From an uncultured Maribacter sp. (GTDB taxonomy: Bacteria > Bacteroidota > Bacteroidia > Flavobacteriales > Flavobacteriaceae): a stretch of DNA of 64,000 bases. The position numbers and the translations under genes are program-made. The stretch is taken from contig CANLTE010000004.1 of assembly GCA_947493885.1 (NCBI GenBank), forward strand, positions 1 to 64,000, in the 5' to 3' direction. A model generated the notes under the pieces. It did no database searches and was not told the origin of the DNA. It saw only the letters and a list, made by a program, of their open reading frames with translations. Below are positions 52,278-62,756 of this stretch, in pieces. Every line of letters starts with the position of its first letter. Position 1 is the stretch's first letter.

Positions 52278-53702
52278 ATGAATGTAACTGCTAATTCCGT
52301 ATGGGACAATTGTTTGGCATTTATCAAAGATAATATCCAACCGCAGGCATTTAAAACATGGTTTGAACCAATTAAACCTGTTAAACTTTCTGATAGCGCA
52401 TTAAGCGTACAAGTACCAAGTAAATTTTTCTACGAATGGCTTGAAGAGCATTACGTTAAACTGTTGAAGGTTGCACTTACAAAGGAGCTAGGTGAAACCG
52501 CTAAGCTAGTTTATGTAATTCGTATGGAAAACACCTATGGAAACAAAGAGCCTTTTACTGAAAAAATTCCGAGTTCAAATAGAGGAGCAATGGGAGCACA
52601 AGAAGTTGATGTTCCTATTAAATCCAAAAATCCAGAACTTAGAAACCCTTTTGTAATTCCTGGTATACGTAATATAAAAATTGAATCTCAATTAAATCCT
52701 AATTATAATTTTGATAATTTTCTTGAAGGAGATTCTAACCGTTTAGCACGTTCAGCGGGTATGGCTGTAGCCAATAAACCGGGCGGAACTTCTTTTAACC
52801 CACTACTTGTTTTTGGAGGAGTCGGCTTAGGTAAAACTCACCTTGCGCATGCTATAGGTGTTGAAATAAAAGATAAATACCCAGAACGCACAGTTCTTTA
52901 CATTTCTGCAGAAAAGTTTACACAGCAGTATATTGAATCTGTTAAGAAAAATACTAGGAATGATTTTATACACTTTTATCAATTAATAGATGTATTAATC
53001 ATTGACGACGTACAATTCCTTTCTGGAAAGTCTGGTACTCAAGATGTATTTTTTCACATATTTAATCATTTACATCAGAACGGCAAGCAAGTAATCCTAA
53101 CATCAGATAAGGCCCCTGTTGACATGCAAGATATTGAGCAACGCTTACTATCTAGATTCAAATGGGGATTATCAGCAGAATTACAAAATCCGGATTACGA
53201 GACACGTATCTCTATACTAAAGAATAAATTATACAGAGACGGTGTTGAAATGCCTGATGACATTATTGACTATGTTGCTAAACATATCAAGTCAAACATT
53301 AGAGAACTGGAAGGTGCCATTATTTCGTTAATTGCACAGTCGTCATTCAATAAAAAAGAAGTAACATTAGAGCTTGCACAGCAGGTGGTTGAGAAGTTTG
53401 TTAAAAACACTAAGCGTGAAGTTTCTATAGATTACATTCAAAAAGTAGTTTCCGATTACTTTGAAATGGATGTTGCGACACTGCAATCTAAGACCAGAAA
53501 AAGACATATTGTTCAAGCACGTCAATTGGCAATGTTTTTTGCAAAAAAGTTTACAAAAGCTTCATTGGCCAGTATTGGTTCACAAATTGGAAAAAGAGAC
53601 CACGCCACTGTATTACATGCATGCAAAACGGTTGACAATTTAGCTGAGACAGACAAGCAGTTTCGTAAATACATAGACGATCTTACTAAAAAACTTTCCT
53701 AA
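52278..53702 (+). CDS. dnaA: Chromosomal replication initiator DnaA
   Basis: NPLLVFGGVGLGKTHLAHAIG; LIIDDVQFLSGK; C-terminal KRDHATVLHACKTV. Confidence 0.98.
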   Translation: MNVTANSVWDNCLAFIKDNIQPQAFKTWFEPIKPVKLSDSALSVQVPSKFFYEWLEEHYVKLLKVALTKELGETAKLVYVIRMENTYGNKEPFTEKIPSSNRGAMGAQEVDVPIKSKNPELRNPFVIPGIRNIKIESQLNPNYNFDNFLEGDSNRLARSAGMAVANKPGGTSFNPLLVFGGVGLGKTHLAHAIGVEIKDKYPERTVLYISAEKFTQQYIESVKKNTRNDFIHFYQLIDVLIIDDVQFLSGKSGTQDVFFHIFNHLHQNGKQVILTSDKAPVDMQDIEQRLLSRFKWGLSAELQNPDYETRISILKNKLYRDGVEMPDDIIDYVAKHIKSNIRELEGAIISLIAQSSFNKKEVTLELAQQVVEKFVKNTKREVSIDYIQKVVSDYFEMDVATLQSKTRKRHIVQARQLAMFFAKKFTKASLASIGSQIGKRDHATVLHACKTVDNLAETDKQFRKYIDDLTKKLS

Positions 53703-53711
53703 TTTGATTAT

Positions 53712-54164
53712 ATGAAAACCAAAGTATTAATGGTTTGTTTAGGAAACATATGTAGATCTCCATTAGCACAAGGTATTTTACAAAGTAAAGTTGATTCAGA
53801 TAAAGTAGGTGTAGACTCTTGCGGAACAGCGGGCTATCATGTTGGTAAAAGACCTGATTCAAGGTCTATTGATGTTGCTCAAAAACATGGGTTAGATATC
53901 TCAGAACAACGGTGCCGCCAATTATCTGTCAACGATTTTGATGAGTATGATTTAATTTTTGCAATGGATAAAAGCAACTATGCAGACATTTTAGCAAAAA
54001 CTAGGAATGCAGAGCATGCAGCAAAAGTAAAACTACTTTTAAATGAAATTAGTTTAGAAACTGATGAAGTACCTGACCCTTACTATGGTGGAGAGGGAGG
54101 CTTTGAATATGTTTTCCAACTCATAGACAAAGCTTGCGAGGTGATTTCTAAAAAGTTACAATGA
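53712..54164 (+). CDS. Low molecular weight protein-tyrosine phosphatase
   Basis: VLMVCLGNICRSPLAQGI; DPYYGGEGGFEYVFQLIDKAC. Confidence 0.95.
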   Translation: MKTKVLMVCLGNICRSPLAQGILQSKVDSDKVGVDSCGTAGYHVGKRPDSRSIDVAQKHGLDISEQRCRQLSVNDFDEYDLIFAMDKSNYADILAKTRNAEHAAKVKLLLNEISLETDEVPDPYYGGEGGFEYVFQLIDKACEVISKKLQ

Positions 54165-54883
54165 CAACAAAAACAAATTCATGGGGGAGTCTTTTTTTAA
54201 TACCCACAACCCTGGGTGATAATGCTCCATTAGAAGTCTTACCAATTTCTATCAAAAGAACTATTGAAAGCACCAACTTTTATATTGTTGAGAACGAAAA
54301 AACGGCGCGAAGGTTTATCAAAAAAATAAGCCCTAGAAAGTCTCAATCTAGCCTTAAAATAAGTGTTTTAAACAAGTTTACTGAACCTGAGGAGATTCCA
54401 GATTTTTTAACGGCATGCTTAGAAGGGCATGATGTTGGTATTTTATCTGAAGCTGGCTGCCCTGGCATTGCGGATCCTGGAGCGGATGTTGTTAAAATTG
54501 CACACGAGAAAAGAATAAAGGTAATTCCACTAGTTGGTCCTTCTTCTATTTTATTAGCCTTGATGGCTAGTGGTTTTAATGGTCAAAATTTCGCTTTTAA
54601 CGGTTATCTTCCTATCGATAATGCCGAACGCAAAAAAGTGTTAAAAAAATTAGAACGAAAATCTAAGGAAGAAAATCAATCTCAAATATTTATTGAAACT
54701 CCATATAGAAACGATAAATTTTTAGCAGAAATGCTAAAAACTCTAGCAGGTAATACACTTCTTTGCATTGCTTGCGAAATTACACTTCCAACGGAATATA
54801 TTGAAACAAAAACCGTAAATGCTTGGAAAACGGAAAAACTAGATTTACATAAAAAACCTGCAATTTTTATTTTACAAGCATAA
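54161..54883 (+). CDS. SAM-dependent methyltransferase, RsmI/tetrapyrrole methylase family
   Basis: GILSEAGCPGIADPGADVV; VPLVGPSS-type VIPLVGPSSILLALMASGFNGQNFAFNGYLP. Confidence 0.9.
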   Translation: MTTKTNSWGSLFLIPTTLGDNAPLEVLPISIKRTIESTNFYIVENEKTARRFIKKISPRKSQSSLKISVLNKFTEPEEIPDFLTACLEGHDVGILSEAGCPGIADPGADVVKIAHEKRIKVIPLVGPSSILLALMASGFNGQNFAFNGYLPIDNAERKKVLKKLERKSKEENQSQIFIETPYRNDKFLAEMLKTLAGNTLLCIACEITLPTEYIETKTVNAWKTEKLDLHKKPAIFILQA

Positions 54884-54885
54884 AA

Positions 54886-54913
54886 AAGCCTTGACTTCTC
54901 ACAATCAAGGCTT
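54886..54913. terminator. Terminator-like hairpin
   Basis: AAGCCTTGA-cttctcacaa-TCAAGGCTT. Confidence 0.7.
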
Positions 54914-54940
54914 CACATTTTCATATTTACTACATTTTCT

Positions 54941-55570
54941 TCAAATTCTAGGGTTTCTTTTCGGCAATACATTAGAAACATCATACCCTGAAAATTTCCG
55001 AATATACTCCCCAACACTAGTACCATAGCTATCCTTTAAATCAACAGCTCCATAGGACCTTAAGTATTTTTTTACATTTCCAGCACCCGCCAAATGAGCA
55101 GCTGCTAACATTCCAGATTCAGTAATTTCTATTCCTGCTATACGCTTGCCTACATACCTTTTGATATCTCTTCTGAGAATCCATTTGTTTCTAGCAATGT
55201 TAGTCAGGAATACTTTTTCCTGTAATTTAGGATCATTTAAAAACGCGGTAGCATTATATACTCCCATGAGTTGCAATGTTCCTATACCAAATTGATATTT
55301 TCCTAAATACCCTAAGGTATTAATAATAAAGTAGTCTCCTTGAGACTCTTTAAAAGCCAATGCCTCCTTAAAACCGATATAAGAGCTCCCTATAAAAGGC
55401 GGAGCAATCATTACAGTATTAAAGTAAGTTTTGTTTTTGGGGAACAAAACTTCAGTAGGTTTATTTACTTTAAGAGCTTCTGGAACTTTAACCTTTGAAG
55501 GTCTAAAGCCAAAACTCACTAAAATAAAGGTCATGATAAGAGGACAGAAAATCGCCATCCCTCTTCTCAT
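54941..55570 (-). CDS. Secreted lysozyme/transglycosylase-like protein (hypothetical)
   Basis: Signal/TM N-terminus; ALAFKESQGDYFIINTLGYLGKYQFGIGTLQLMG resembles the lysozyme-fold E-S-x-G...GYxGKYQFG core. Confidence 0.65.
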   Translation of the reverse strand: MRRGMAIFCPLIMTFILVSFGFRPSKVKVPEALKVNKPTEVLFPKNKTYFNTVMIAPPFIGSSYIGFKEALAFKESQGDYFIINTLGYLGKYQFGIGTLQLMGVYNATAFLNDPKLQEKVFLTNIARNKWILRRDIKRYVGKRIAGIEITESGMLAAAHLAGAGNVKKYLRSYGAVDLKDSYGTSVGEYIRKFSGYDVSNVLPKRNPRI

Positions 55571-55719
55571 ATAATTGTTTTCTTAAGACTTACAACAAAA
55601 AAATAGTTTGCTTAAATTTCACAAGTGCAAAGGTAAAATGGTTTTCCTATACTTTTTTACAAGGGTTTGTTAAAAATATACACTTTTAGTTAACATGAAC
55701 TAAAATCAAGACAAGTGAC

Positions 55720-56763
55720 CTATCTTTTTACTTTTTGCTCATTAATCCAACGGATATATTGTGCCTTATTTCGGTTATGTTGAGCTAATGTTTTTGCAAA
55801 CATATGGTATCCGAACTTCTTTACATTTGCCACAAAAAATAAATAATCATGCTTCTCATAATTCAACACAGCATCAATCGCAGAAATGTCCGGCATTGCA
55901 ATAGGGCCAGGTGGCAACCCTGCGTATTTATACGTGTTGTATGGAGAATCCAACTCTAAATCTTTATACAAAACACGCTTAATGACTAAATCAAAATCGT
56001 CTTTGCTTTTCTTTATTGCATAAATTACTGTTGGATCTGCTTGTAACTTAATTCCCTTTTTTAAACGGTTTAAATACACCCCAGCTACTCTTGGTCGCTC
56101 TTCCACTTTTGCCGTCTCTTTATGCACAATTGAAGCTAAGGAAGATACTTCTTGAGGTGACAATCTAATTTTTTTAGCCTTATTCAGTCTTTTTTCATTC
56201 CAAAAACGCTTGTACTCTTTTAGCATTTTCTTACGAAACCCTTCAGCCGAGGTATTCCAAAAAAACTCATAACTATTTGGAATGTACATTGCCAATTTAG
56301 AATCTTCGTTAAAATCGTTTTCATTTAAAAACTTAGCATCTTTAAAAGCCTCGAGAAGCGATATGCTATCAGCTTCAATTTGCGTTGCTATCCTTCCTGC
56401 TAAGTCTTCAAGAGTTTCTTGATTATTAAATGCAACCTTAACGGGAATATTTTTACTTCGTAATGAACCAACAATATCATTATTATTCATTCCTTTAGTA
56501 ATACTATATTTACCTCCTTTTATATTATTACTATACCCTTTTCTATCCGCTGCAGATTCAAAGCCATCTATATCCTTAAGCAAAGGTGTCAGCATTTCTT
56601 TTACATCATTAAAGTTCGCTTCAGACGGTATAAAAACTATTGCTTCGTCATTATTAAAGTTAGTATTCGGTGTTAAAAACGCATTATACACCTTATAAGC
56701 AAAAAAACCACCAGCTATTACACCTAATAAAACTATGGTAAGTAGTATTTTTTTTATGTACAT
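55720..56763 (-). CDS. mltG: Endolytic transglycosylase MltG
   Basis: ASIVHKETAKVEERPRVAGVYLNRLKKGIKLQADPTVIYAI; SPYNTYKYAGLPPGPIAMP. Confidence 0.96.
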   Translation of the reverse strand: MYIKKILLTIVLLGVIAGGFFAYKVYNAFLTPNTNFNNDEAIVFIPSEANFNDVKEMLTPLLKDIDGFESAADRKGYSNNIKGGKYSITKGMNNNDIVGSLRSKNIPVKVAFNNQETLEDLAGRIATQIEADSISLLEAFKDAKFLNENDFNEDSKLAMYIPNSYEFFWNTSAEGFRKKMLKEYKRFWNEKRLNKAKKIRLSPQEVSSLASIVHKETAKVEERPRVAGVYLNRLKKGIKLQADPTVIYAIKKSKDDFDLVIKRVLYKDLELDSPYNTYKYAGLPPGPIAMPDISAIDAVLNYEKHDYLFFVANVKKFGYHMFAKTLAQHNRNKAQYIRWINEQKVKR

Positions 56764-57290
56764 TATGTATTTATTTTCTGAAACAAAATTTCATTTTTAT
56801 AAGCACCATTGGAGTAAATCCAATCTTTTTTTACCCCTACCCTTTCAAATCCAAGTTTTTTAAATAAATGTATACTTGCAGTATTATTCTCTAATACATT
56901 AGCATACAATTGCTTTAAACCTAGAACGTTTTTAGTATAATTACAAAGGAGTTCCAACGATTCAAAACCTATTCCTTTATTCTTATCAACATCTTTTAAG
57001 ACAACAATACCTACTCCTGCTCGGTTATTTTTTGGGTCAAAATCAAACAAATCTATCAACCCTAATACTTTGTCTGTTTTAATATTACATATACAGAGTC
57101 TCAACTGCTTTACGTCATAAATATCGCGATGTGCATTATCTAAATACAAACTTAAAACTTGCCTGGAATACGGGGCAACAGTGCCACTAATTTCCCATAA
57201 ATTTGTATCGTTCTCAAGTTCATACAAAAAATCAAGGTCTTTTGACTCAATTGCTCTAAGGTATATGTTATCTCCCTTTAAGCTTAACAT
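56763..57290 (-). CDS. GNAT family N-acetyltransferase (RimJ/RimL-like)
   Basis: IYLRAIESKDLDFLYELEND; NKGIGFESLELLCNYTKNVLGLKQLYANVLENNTASIHLFKKLGFE. Confidence 0.92.
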   Translation of the reverse strand: MLSLKGDNIYLRAIESKDLDFLYELENDTNLWEISGTVAPYSRQVLSLYLDNAHRDIYDVKQLRLCICNIKTDKVLGLIDLFDFDPKNNRAGVGIVVLKDVDKNKGIGFESLELLCNYTKNVLGLKQLYANVLENNTASIHLFKKLGFERVGVKKDWIYSNGAYKNEILFQKINT

Positions 57291-58060
57291 TCAATCTCCC
57301 CTTTGTAAACTCCTTTCGCAGCTCCAATTAAGTGAACATTTTTATATATACCGTTTTCTACCTTGAAAGTAACTTCAAGGTTACCACCCTCTGCCTCTAT
57401 TTTAATTTGTTCCTTTTGAGTTTTACCTAGCTTATGCATTGCTAAAGCAACGGCCGTAACTCCTGTACCACACGAAAGCGTTTCATCTTCAACACCTCGT
57501 TCATAAGTTCGTACAGCAAAAACATCACCTGGTTTTTCTTCAACAAAGTTTATGTTACTTCCTGATTTTCCATAAATTCCATATCGTAACCTTGCACCTT
57601 CTTTTACAACATCATAGTTTGTTAAACCATGTATTAGTTGCACATGATGTGGAGAACCTGTATCTAAAAACAAAGCATTAGATTTTTCCTTTATTTCTGA
57701 AACATCCAACATTTGTAAACTTACTATTCCATCATTTATGGTAGCATTATGCAAACCATCAACAGCTGAAAACGATGTTTTTTCTCCAATGATTCCTAAA
57801 AAATTAGCAAACGCTACTGAGCATCTTCCGCCATTACCACACATACTTCCTTCTTTACCATCTGCATTATAGTAAACCATTTTGAAATCCTCAGCTTCAT
57901 CATTCTCAATTAAAATCAATCCATCAGCCCCTACACCAAATCTTCTGTCACAGAATTGCGCTATTAATTCTTGATTCTCTTTTGGAAAAAAATTTTGTCG
58001 ATTATCAATCATTACAAAATCATTTCCTGTACCTTGATATTTATAAAAAGTAACTTTCAT
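57284..58060 (-). CDS. dapF: Diaminopimelate epimerase
   Basis: YQGTGNDFVMIDNR; DRRFGVGADG; MCGNGGRCSVAFA; LSCGTGVTAVALA. Confidence 0.97.
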   Translation of the reverse strand: MKVTFYKYQGTGNDFVMIDNRQNFFPKENQELIAQFCDRRFGVGADGLILIENDEAEDFKMVYYNADGKEGSMCGNGGRCSVAFANFLGIIGEKTSFSAVDGLHNATINDGIVSLQMLDVSEIKEKSNALFLDTGSPHHVQLIHGLTNYDVVKEGARLRYGIYGKSGSNINFVEEKPGDVFAVRTYERGVEDETLSCGTGVTAVALAMHKLGKTQKEQIKIEAEGGNLEVTFKVENGIYKNVHLIGAAKGVYKGEIEC

Positions 58061-58187
58061 ATCGTAATTAAAACAACAAATATAATTTTTATTAAGGGTT
58101 TTTTGGCAGTTAAAAAGTCGTTAAACTCCAAAACATGAACTAAAAAATCATTTAATTTTACAATTGTTAAATTAATACTTTAAAAAA

Positions 58188-59576
58188 ATGAAAAAACTAG
58201 GAAGTTCTCTTCTTGTTGCAATAATAGCAGGAACAATTACTTTAGGTGCTTACAAACTTTTTTTTGAAAGTCCAAAATATGCTGTAATTAAAGATGACAG
58301 CTCCTCATTCAATACAAGTTACACCCCCACTTCTCCAAAAGGAGCCGGAATTAACGAACTAGACTTTACCTCTGCTGCTGAAACAACTGTTAATGCTGTA
58401 GTGCATGTTAAAAATGTAACATTAAACCAAGGACCTACCAATATTATGGAGTTCTTTTATGGTTCGCAACGAAGTCAACAACCACAAGTTGGTACGGGGT
58501 CTGGTGTAATTATCTCTCAGGATGGACACATTGTTACAAACAACCATGTTATTGAAAATGCAACGCAACTACAGGTTACTCTTAATAATAACAAAACATA
58601 TGACGCAGAGTTAATTGGTACTGATCCAAATTCAGATATTGCATTAATAAAAATTGAAGCCGAAAAAAAACTACCCTATTTAGCCTTTGCAGATTCTGAC
58701 AATATTAAAGTTGGAGAATGGGTACTTGCTGTTGGAAATCCTTTTAGCCTAACATCTACTGTTACCGCAGGAATTGTAAGTGCAAAAGCAAGAGCGCTAG
58801 GAAGAATAGACCAATCATTTATTCAGACAGACGCTGCTGTAAACCCAGGAAATAGCGGAGGAGCATTAGTTAACACTAATGGGGACCTAGTTGGTATCAA
58901 TACTGCCATAACATCACAAACGGGTTCTTATGTGGGATATTCTTTTGCCGTACCTAGCAATATTGCAAGAAAAGTTGTTGAAGACATTATGGAATATGGC
59001 AATGTTCAAAAAGGTATTCTTGGAATCACCACTCCTTCATTAAACACTCCATATGCTGTTGAAAATGGTTTTAACGAAATAGATGGTATTTATGTTGATA
59101 GTGTTGAAGAAGATTCTGGAGCCGAAGATGCTGGTCTAAAAAATGGCGATGTTATTAAAAAAATAGACAATATTAAAGTTAGAAAATTTGCAGATTTAAC
59201 TGGCTATTTATCTACTAAAAGACCTAAAGATACTGTTTCTGTTACCGTAGACCGAGATGGTGGCATTGAAATCATACCTGTAATCTTAAAACAACGACAA
59301 GTAATTATTTTGCCAGAATTGGGTATTGAAGTAAAAAACCTCACAGAAGAAGATAGGAAAATTTTTAACACAGAAAATGGTGTTAAAATCACTGGTGTTC
59401 CAGAAAGATTTAGAGGATATGGTTTAAAAAACAAGGTAATAATTGGATTGGATGGTAAAGAAATTGATGATATTCAAAAAGCTAAAACACTTTTTGGAGC
59501 AATTTCTAGATATGGAAAAACAAGTATCACCATGCTTAACAAGGATGGTGAAAAAGAAAGATTGATTCTTCAATAA
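58188..59576 (+). CDS. DegP/DegQ-like trypsin-PDZ serine protease
   Basis: VGTGSGVIISQDGHIVTNNHVI; DIALIKI; QTDAAVNPGNSGGALVN; C-terminal PDZ regions. Confidence 0.95.
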   Translation: MKKLGSSLLVAIIAGTITLGAYKLFFESPKYAVIKDDSSSFNTSYTPTSPKGAGINELDFTSAAETTVNAVVHVKNVTLNQGPTNIMEFFYGSQRSQQPQVGTGSGVIISQDGHIVTNNHVIENATQLQVTLNNNKTYDAELIGTDPNSDIALIKIEAEKKLPYLAFADSDNIKVGEWVLAVGNPFSLTSTVTAGIVSAKARALGRIDQSFIQTDAAVNPGNSGGALVNTNGDLVGINTAITSQTGSYVGYSFAVPSNIARKVVEDIMEYGNVQKGILGITTPSLNTPYAVENGFNEIDGIYVDSVEEDSGAEDAGLKNGDVIKKIDNIKVRKFADLTGYLSTKRPKDTVSVTVDRDGGIEIIPVILKQRQVIILPELGIEVKNLTEEDRKIFNTENGVKITGVPERFRGYGLKNKVIIGLDGKEIDDIQKAKTLFGAISRYGKTSITMLNKDGEKERLILQ

Positions 59577-59599
59577 TTTATAGCTACCTCAAAATATTC

Positions 59600-59624
59600 G
59601 CCCTCATACTCTGAGGGCTTTTTT
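59600..59624 (+). terminator. Rho-independent terminator
   Basis: GCCCTCA-tactc-TGAGGGCTTTTTT. Confidence 0.9.
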
Positions 59625-59692
59625 ATTACCAAATAATCACTTTAGAGGTATTAAATTTATAATTTAGCAAAAAAACTAATTAAAATATAAGA

Positions 59693-61141
59693 ATGTCTCC
59701 AACTAAATCGTACGAAAAAGAACTTGCTTTCCAAGCAGATCGGCGAAAAGCAACAACTGAATTTATTAAACTTACCAGTGATTTATGGTATGATAAGTCT
59801 ATTGAAATTGTATTATTTAAAAATCAGGTAAATGATAAAAATGTAGGCGAAATAATTCATCTACATGAATATGCTGGTGAATTTGTTCAAAAACCAATAT
59901 CCATTTTTGATTCTGTTGAAATTTTACGAGCAATTAATGATATTCCGCTACCTCCAGCTAAACTAGACATTGGCAAATTGACCTATGAATTTCATTCCGA
60001 AGAAAACAGCTTTAACAACATAAAAGCTTTTGTGATTGAAAAATTAAAGGATGCAAGCAAGTTTAAAAACCCGAAACCTAAAGATGTTGTTTTATATGGA
60101 TTTGGAAGAATTGGAAGGCTACTAGCTCGCGAACTAATGGCCAAAACAGGAAAAGGTAATCAAATGCGATTACGTGCTATTGTTGTTAGAGGTGATTTAA
60201 ACGAAGAAGTTTTAGAAAAGAGAGCCAGTTTATTACGTATAGACTCTGTACATGGAGAATTTGGAGGAACCGTAAATGTTGATGCCGCAAACAATGCTTT
60301 AATCATTAATGGAACCACCGTTAACTTAATAAGTGCGGGTAATCCAGAAGATATAGATTATACTAAATACGGTATAAAAGATGCACTAATTATAGATAAT
60401 ACTGGTGCTTTTAGAAATAAGGAAACTTTAGGAAAACACCTGAAATCTAAAGGAGCAGCGAAAGTTTTACTAACAGCTCCAGGTGTAGAACTACCTAATA
60501 TTGTACATGGGGTAAATCACTTAGATTATAACCCCGATAAAGTTGATATTTTTTCAGCTGCATCATGTACTACAAACGCTATCACCCCTATTTTAAAGGT
60601 AATTGAGGATTCTCTTGGCGTAAAAAAGGGACATTTAGAAACCATTCATGCATATACTAATGACCAAAATCTTGTAGACAATATGCATGGAAAATATCGC
60701 AGAGGAAGATCCGCTGCCTTGAATATGGTTATAACGGAAACTGGTGCGGGAAAAGCTGTAGCGAAAGCCCTCCCTGCATTAGAAGGTAAACTTACATCAA
60801 ATGCAATTAGAGTTCCCGTTCCAAACGGTTCGCTGGCTATATTAAATCTTGAAATTGAGCAAGAAACTTCCTTAGATGGTATTAATACAATATTAAAAAA
60901 ATATGCTCTTGAGGGTGATTTAGTTGAACAAATAAAATATTCCTTAAGTAAGGAAATGGTTTCTACCGATGTTGTAGGAACCTCGGCACCGGCAATATAT
61001 GATAGTAGAGCAACTATTGTTGATGCTGAAGGCAAAAATGTAGTATTGTATATATGGTATGATAATGAGTACGGATACTCACATCAAGTAATACGTTTAG
61101 CTAAATATATTTCAAAAGTAAGAAGGTATACCTACTACTAA
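59693..61141 (+). CDS. Glyceraldehyde-3-phosphate dehydrogenase, long form with ~125-aa N-terminal extension
   Basis: LYGFGRIGRLLARELM; active site SAASCTTNAITPILKV; WYDNEYGYSHQV. Confidence 0.95.
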   Translation: MSPTKSYEKELAFQADRRKATTEFIKLTSDLWYDKSIEIVLFKNQVNDKNVGEIIHLHEYAGEFVQKPISIFDSVEILRAINDIPLPPAKLDIGKLTYEFHSEENSFNNIKAFVIEKLKDASKFKNPKPKDVVLYGFGRIGRLLARELMAKTGKGNQMRLRAIVVRGDLNEEVLEKRASLLRIDSVHGEFGGTVNVDAANNALIINGTTVNLISAGNPEDIDYTKYGIKDALIIDNTGAFRNKETLGKHLKSKGAAKVLLTAPGVELPNIVHGVNHLDYNPDKVDIFSAASCTTNAITPILKVIEDSLGVKKGHLETIHAYTNDQNLVDNMHGKYRRGRSAALNMVITETGAGKAVAKALPALEGKLTSNAIRVPVPNGSLAILNLEIEQETSLDGINTILKKYALEGDLVEQIKYSLSKEMVSTDVVGTSAPAIYDSRATIVDAEGKNVVLYIWYDNEYGYSHQVIRLAKYISKVRRYTYY

Positions 61142-61144
61142 CAT

Positions 61145-61180
61145 ATAATTGATAACATGTAATTGATAACATGTAATTTA
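61145..61180. repeat. Short tandem repeat, unit ~14 bp (ATAACATGTAATTG)
   Basis: ataattgataacatgtaattgataacatgtaatt just after the GAPDH stop codon. Confidence 0.7.
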
Positions 61181-61281
61181 ACAAAGATGTAAAAGCTTGT
61201 TGTCAATTTTTTTTCTTAATTGATTTTATTAAAGTAATTTAGTTCCCTCTAAATCATTTTTTAACGTTAACCATTTCATTA

Positions 61282-61896
61282 ATGAAATTTTTGAAAACAC
61301 TTTTGTTATTTACCTTCTTGTTTGCGTATCAGACACAAAACGCACAAGAACAAGACACTAAAATGTCTTTAGACGATGGGACTATAAGTAGTCAATTTGA
61401 CTTTATTTCTAAAAAATCAGGAAATTATAGAGCTGCTGGAGTAAGATATGAAGTTGTAAAGGAAGCGCATCTTTATAAACTAAGAAAAAATGTCATAGAT
61501 TCTATAAATCTTATCAATAGTAAAACTGCGGGTTTAAATGCAACTATATCGGGGCATGAAACCACAATATCATCTTTAAATAAAAAATTAGAAGAAACTA
61601 CAAATAACTTAAGTAAAGTTACTGAAGAAAAAGACAGTATGGCTTTTCTAGGCATTTTAGTTTCAAAAGCAACCTATAGAGTAATTCTTTGGACAATTGT
61701 AATTGTACTTTTAATACTTTTATTTGTTTTTATATATAGATTCAGAAGAAGTAATATTTTAACGCAAGAAGCTAAAGTTGCTCTTTCTGAGGTTGAAAAA
61801 GAATATGAAGACCATAGAAGACGTGCCCTAGAAAGGGAACAAAAAATTAGTAGACAACTGCAAGACGAAATTAACAAGCAGAAAAAAATAAAGTAA
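61282..61896 (+). CDS. Hypothetical protein: signal peptide, coiled coil, TM segment, charged coiled coil
   Basis: MKFLKTLLLFTFLFAYQTQNAQ; TM VILWTIVIVLLILLFVFIYRF; C-terminal EVEKEYEDHRRRALEREQKISRQLQDEINKQKKIK. Confidence 0.8.
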   Translation: MKFLKTLLLFTFLFAYQTQNAQEQDTKMSLDDGTISSQFDFISKKSGNYRAAGVRYEVVKEAHLYKLRKNVIDSINLINSKTAGLNATISGHETTISSLNKKLEETTNNLSKVTEEKDSMAFLGILVSKATYRVILWTIVIVLLILLFVFIYRFRRSNILTQEAKVALSEVEKEYEDHRRRALEREQKISRQLQDEINKQKKIK

Positions 61897-61926
61897 AAAA
61901 AGGCTCCACTATTAGGAGCCTTTTTT
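61895..61926 (+). terminator. Rho-independent terminator
   Basis: AAAAAAGGCTCC-actatta-GGAGCCTTTTTT. Confidence 0.9.
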
Positions 61927-62038
61927 ATTAGGATAAAATTTTACTACTGAATGGTCTTATTTATAATTTCTCAACAAAAGATAGTTTTATAACGTTTTCA
62001 TTACTTTTGAGCCGCTAAAACTTACTAAAGTAATTTTA

Positions 62039-62713
62039 ATGAGAATTGATGTCATCACGGTATTACCGGAACTGTTAAAAAGTCCTTTTGAAGCCTCAAT
62101 ATTAAAAAGAGCAATTGAAAAGGGATTAGTTGAAGTTCATTTTCATAATATTAGAGACTACACAGATAAAAGTTATAACCAAGTAGATGATTATCAATTT
62201 GGAGGAGGTGCAGGAATGGTTCTAATGATTGAACCAATAGACAAATGCATTAGTAAACTTAGGTCGGAGCGTGATTACGACGAAGTTATATATATGACCC
62301 CCGATGGTGAAACGCTAAACCAAAAAACAGCGAATAAACTTTCATTATATAAAAACATAATTGTTTTATGTGGTCATTATAAAGGTGTAGATCAAAGAGT
62401 ACGGGATGCTTTTATTACCAAAGAAATTTCCATTGGAGATTATGTTTTATCTGGTGGCGAACTAGGTGCAGCGGTATTATGTGATACAATAATACGATTA
62501 ATACCAGGAGTTTTAAGTAATGAAACCTCTGCCCTAACCGACTCTTTTCAGGACGATTTGCTCGCCCCACCAGTATATACTAGACCAGCAGAGTATAAAG
62601 GAATGAAAGTTCCTGATATACTTTTAAGCGGTAACTTTCCCAAAATAGAAGCATGGCGAGAAGAAGAAGCCTTAAAAAGAACCGAAAAATTACGCCCAGA
62701 TTTATTAAAGTAA
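62039..62713 (+). CDS. trmD: tRNA (guanine-N1)-methyltransferase
   Basis: [64 protein letters not shown]. Confidence 0.98.
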   Translation: MRIDVITVLPELLKSPFEASILKRAIEKGLVEVHFHNIRDYTDKSYNQVDDYQFGGGAGMVLMIEPIDKCISKLRSERDYDEVIYMTPDGETLNQKTANKLSLYKNIIVLCGHYKGVDQRVRDAFITKEISIGDYVLSGGELGAAVLCDTIIRLIPGVLSNETSALTDSFQDDLLAPPVYTRPAEYKGMKVPDILLSGNFPKIEAWREEEALKRTEKLRPDLLK

Positions 62714-62756
62714 CTCAAACCGAACATACCAATTATCAAAAAACTATTAAAATTAC

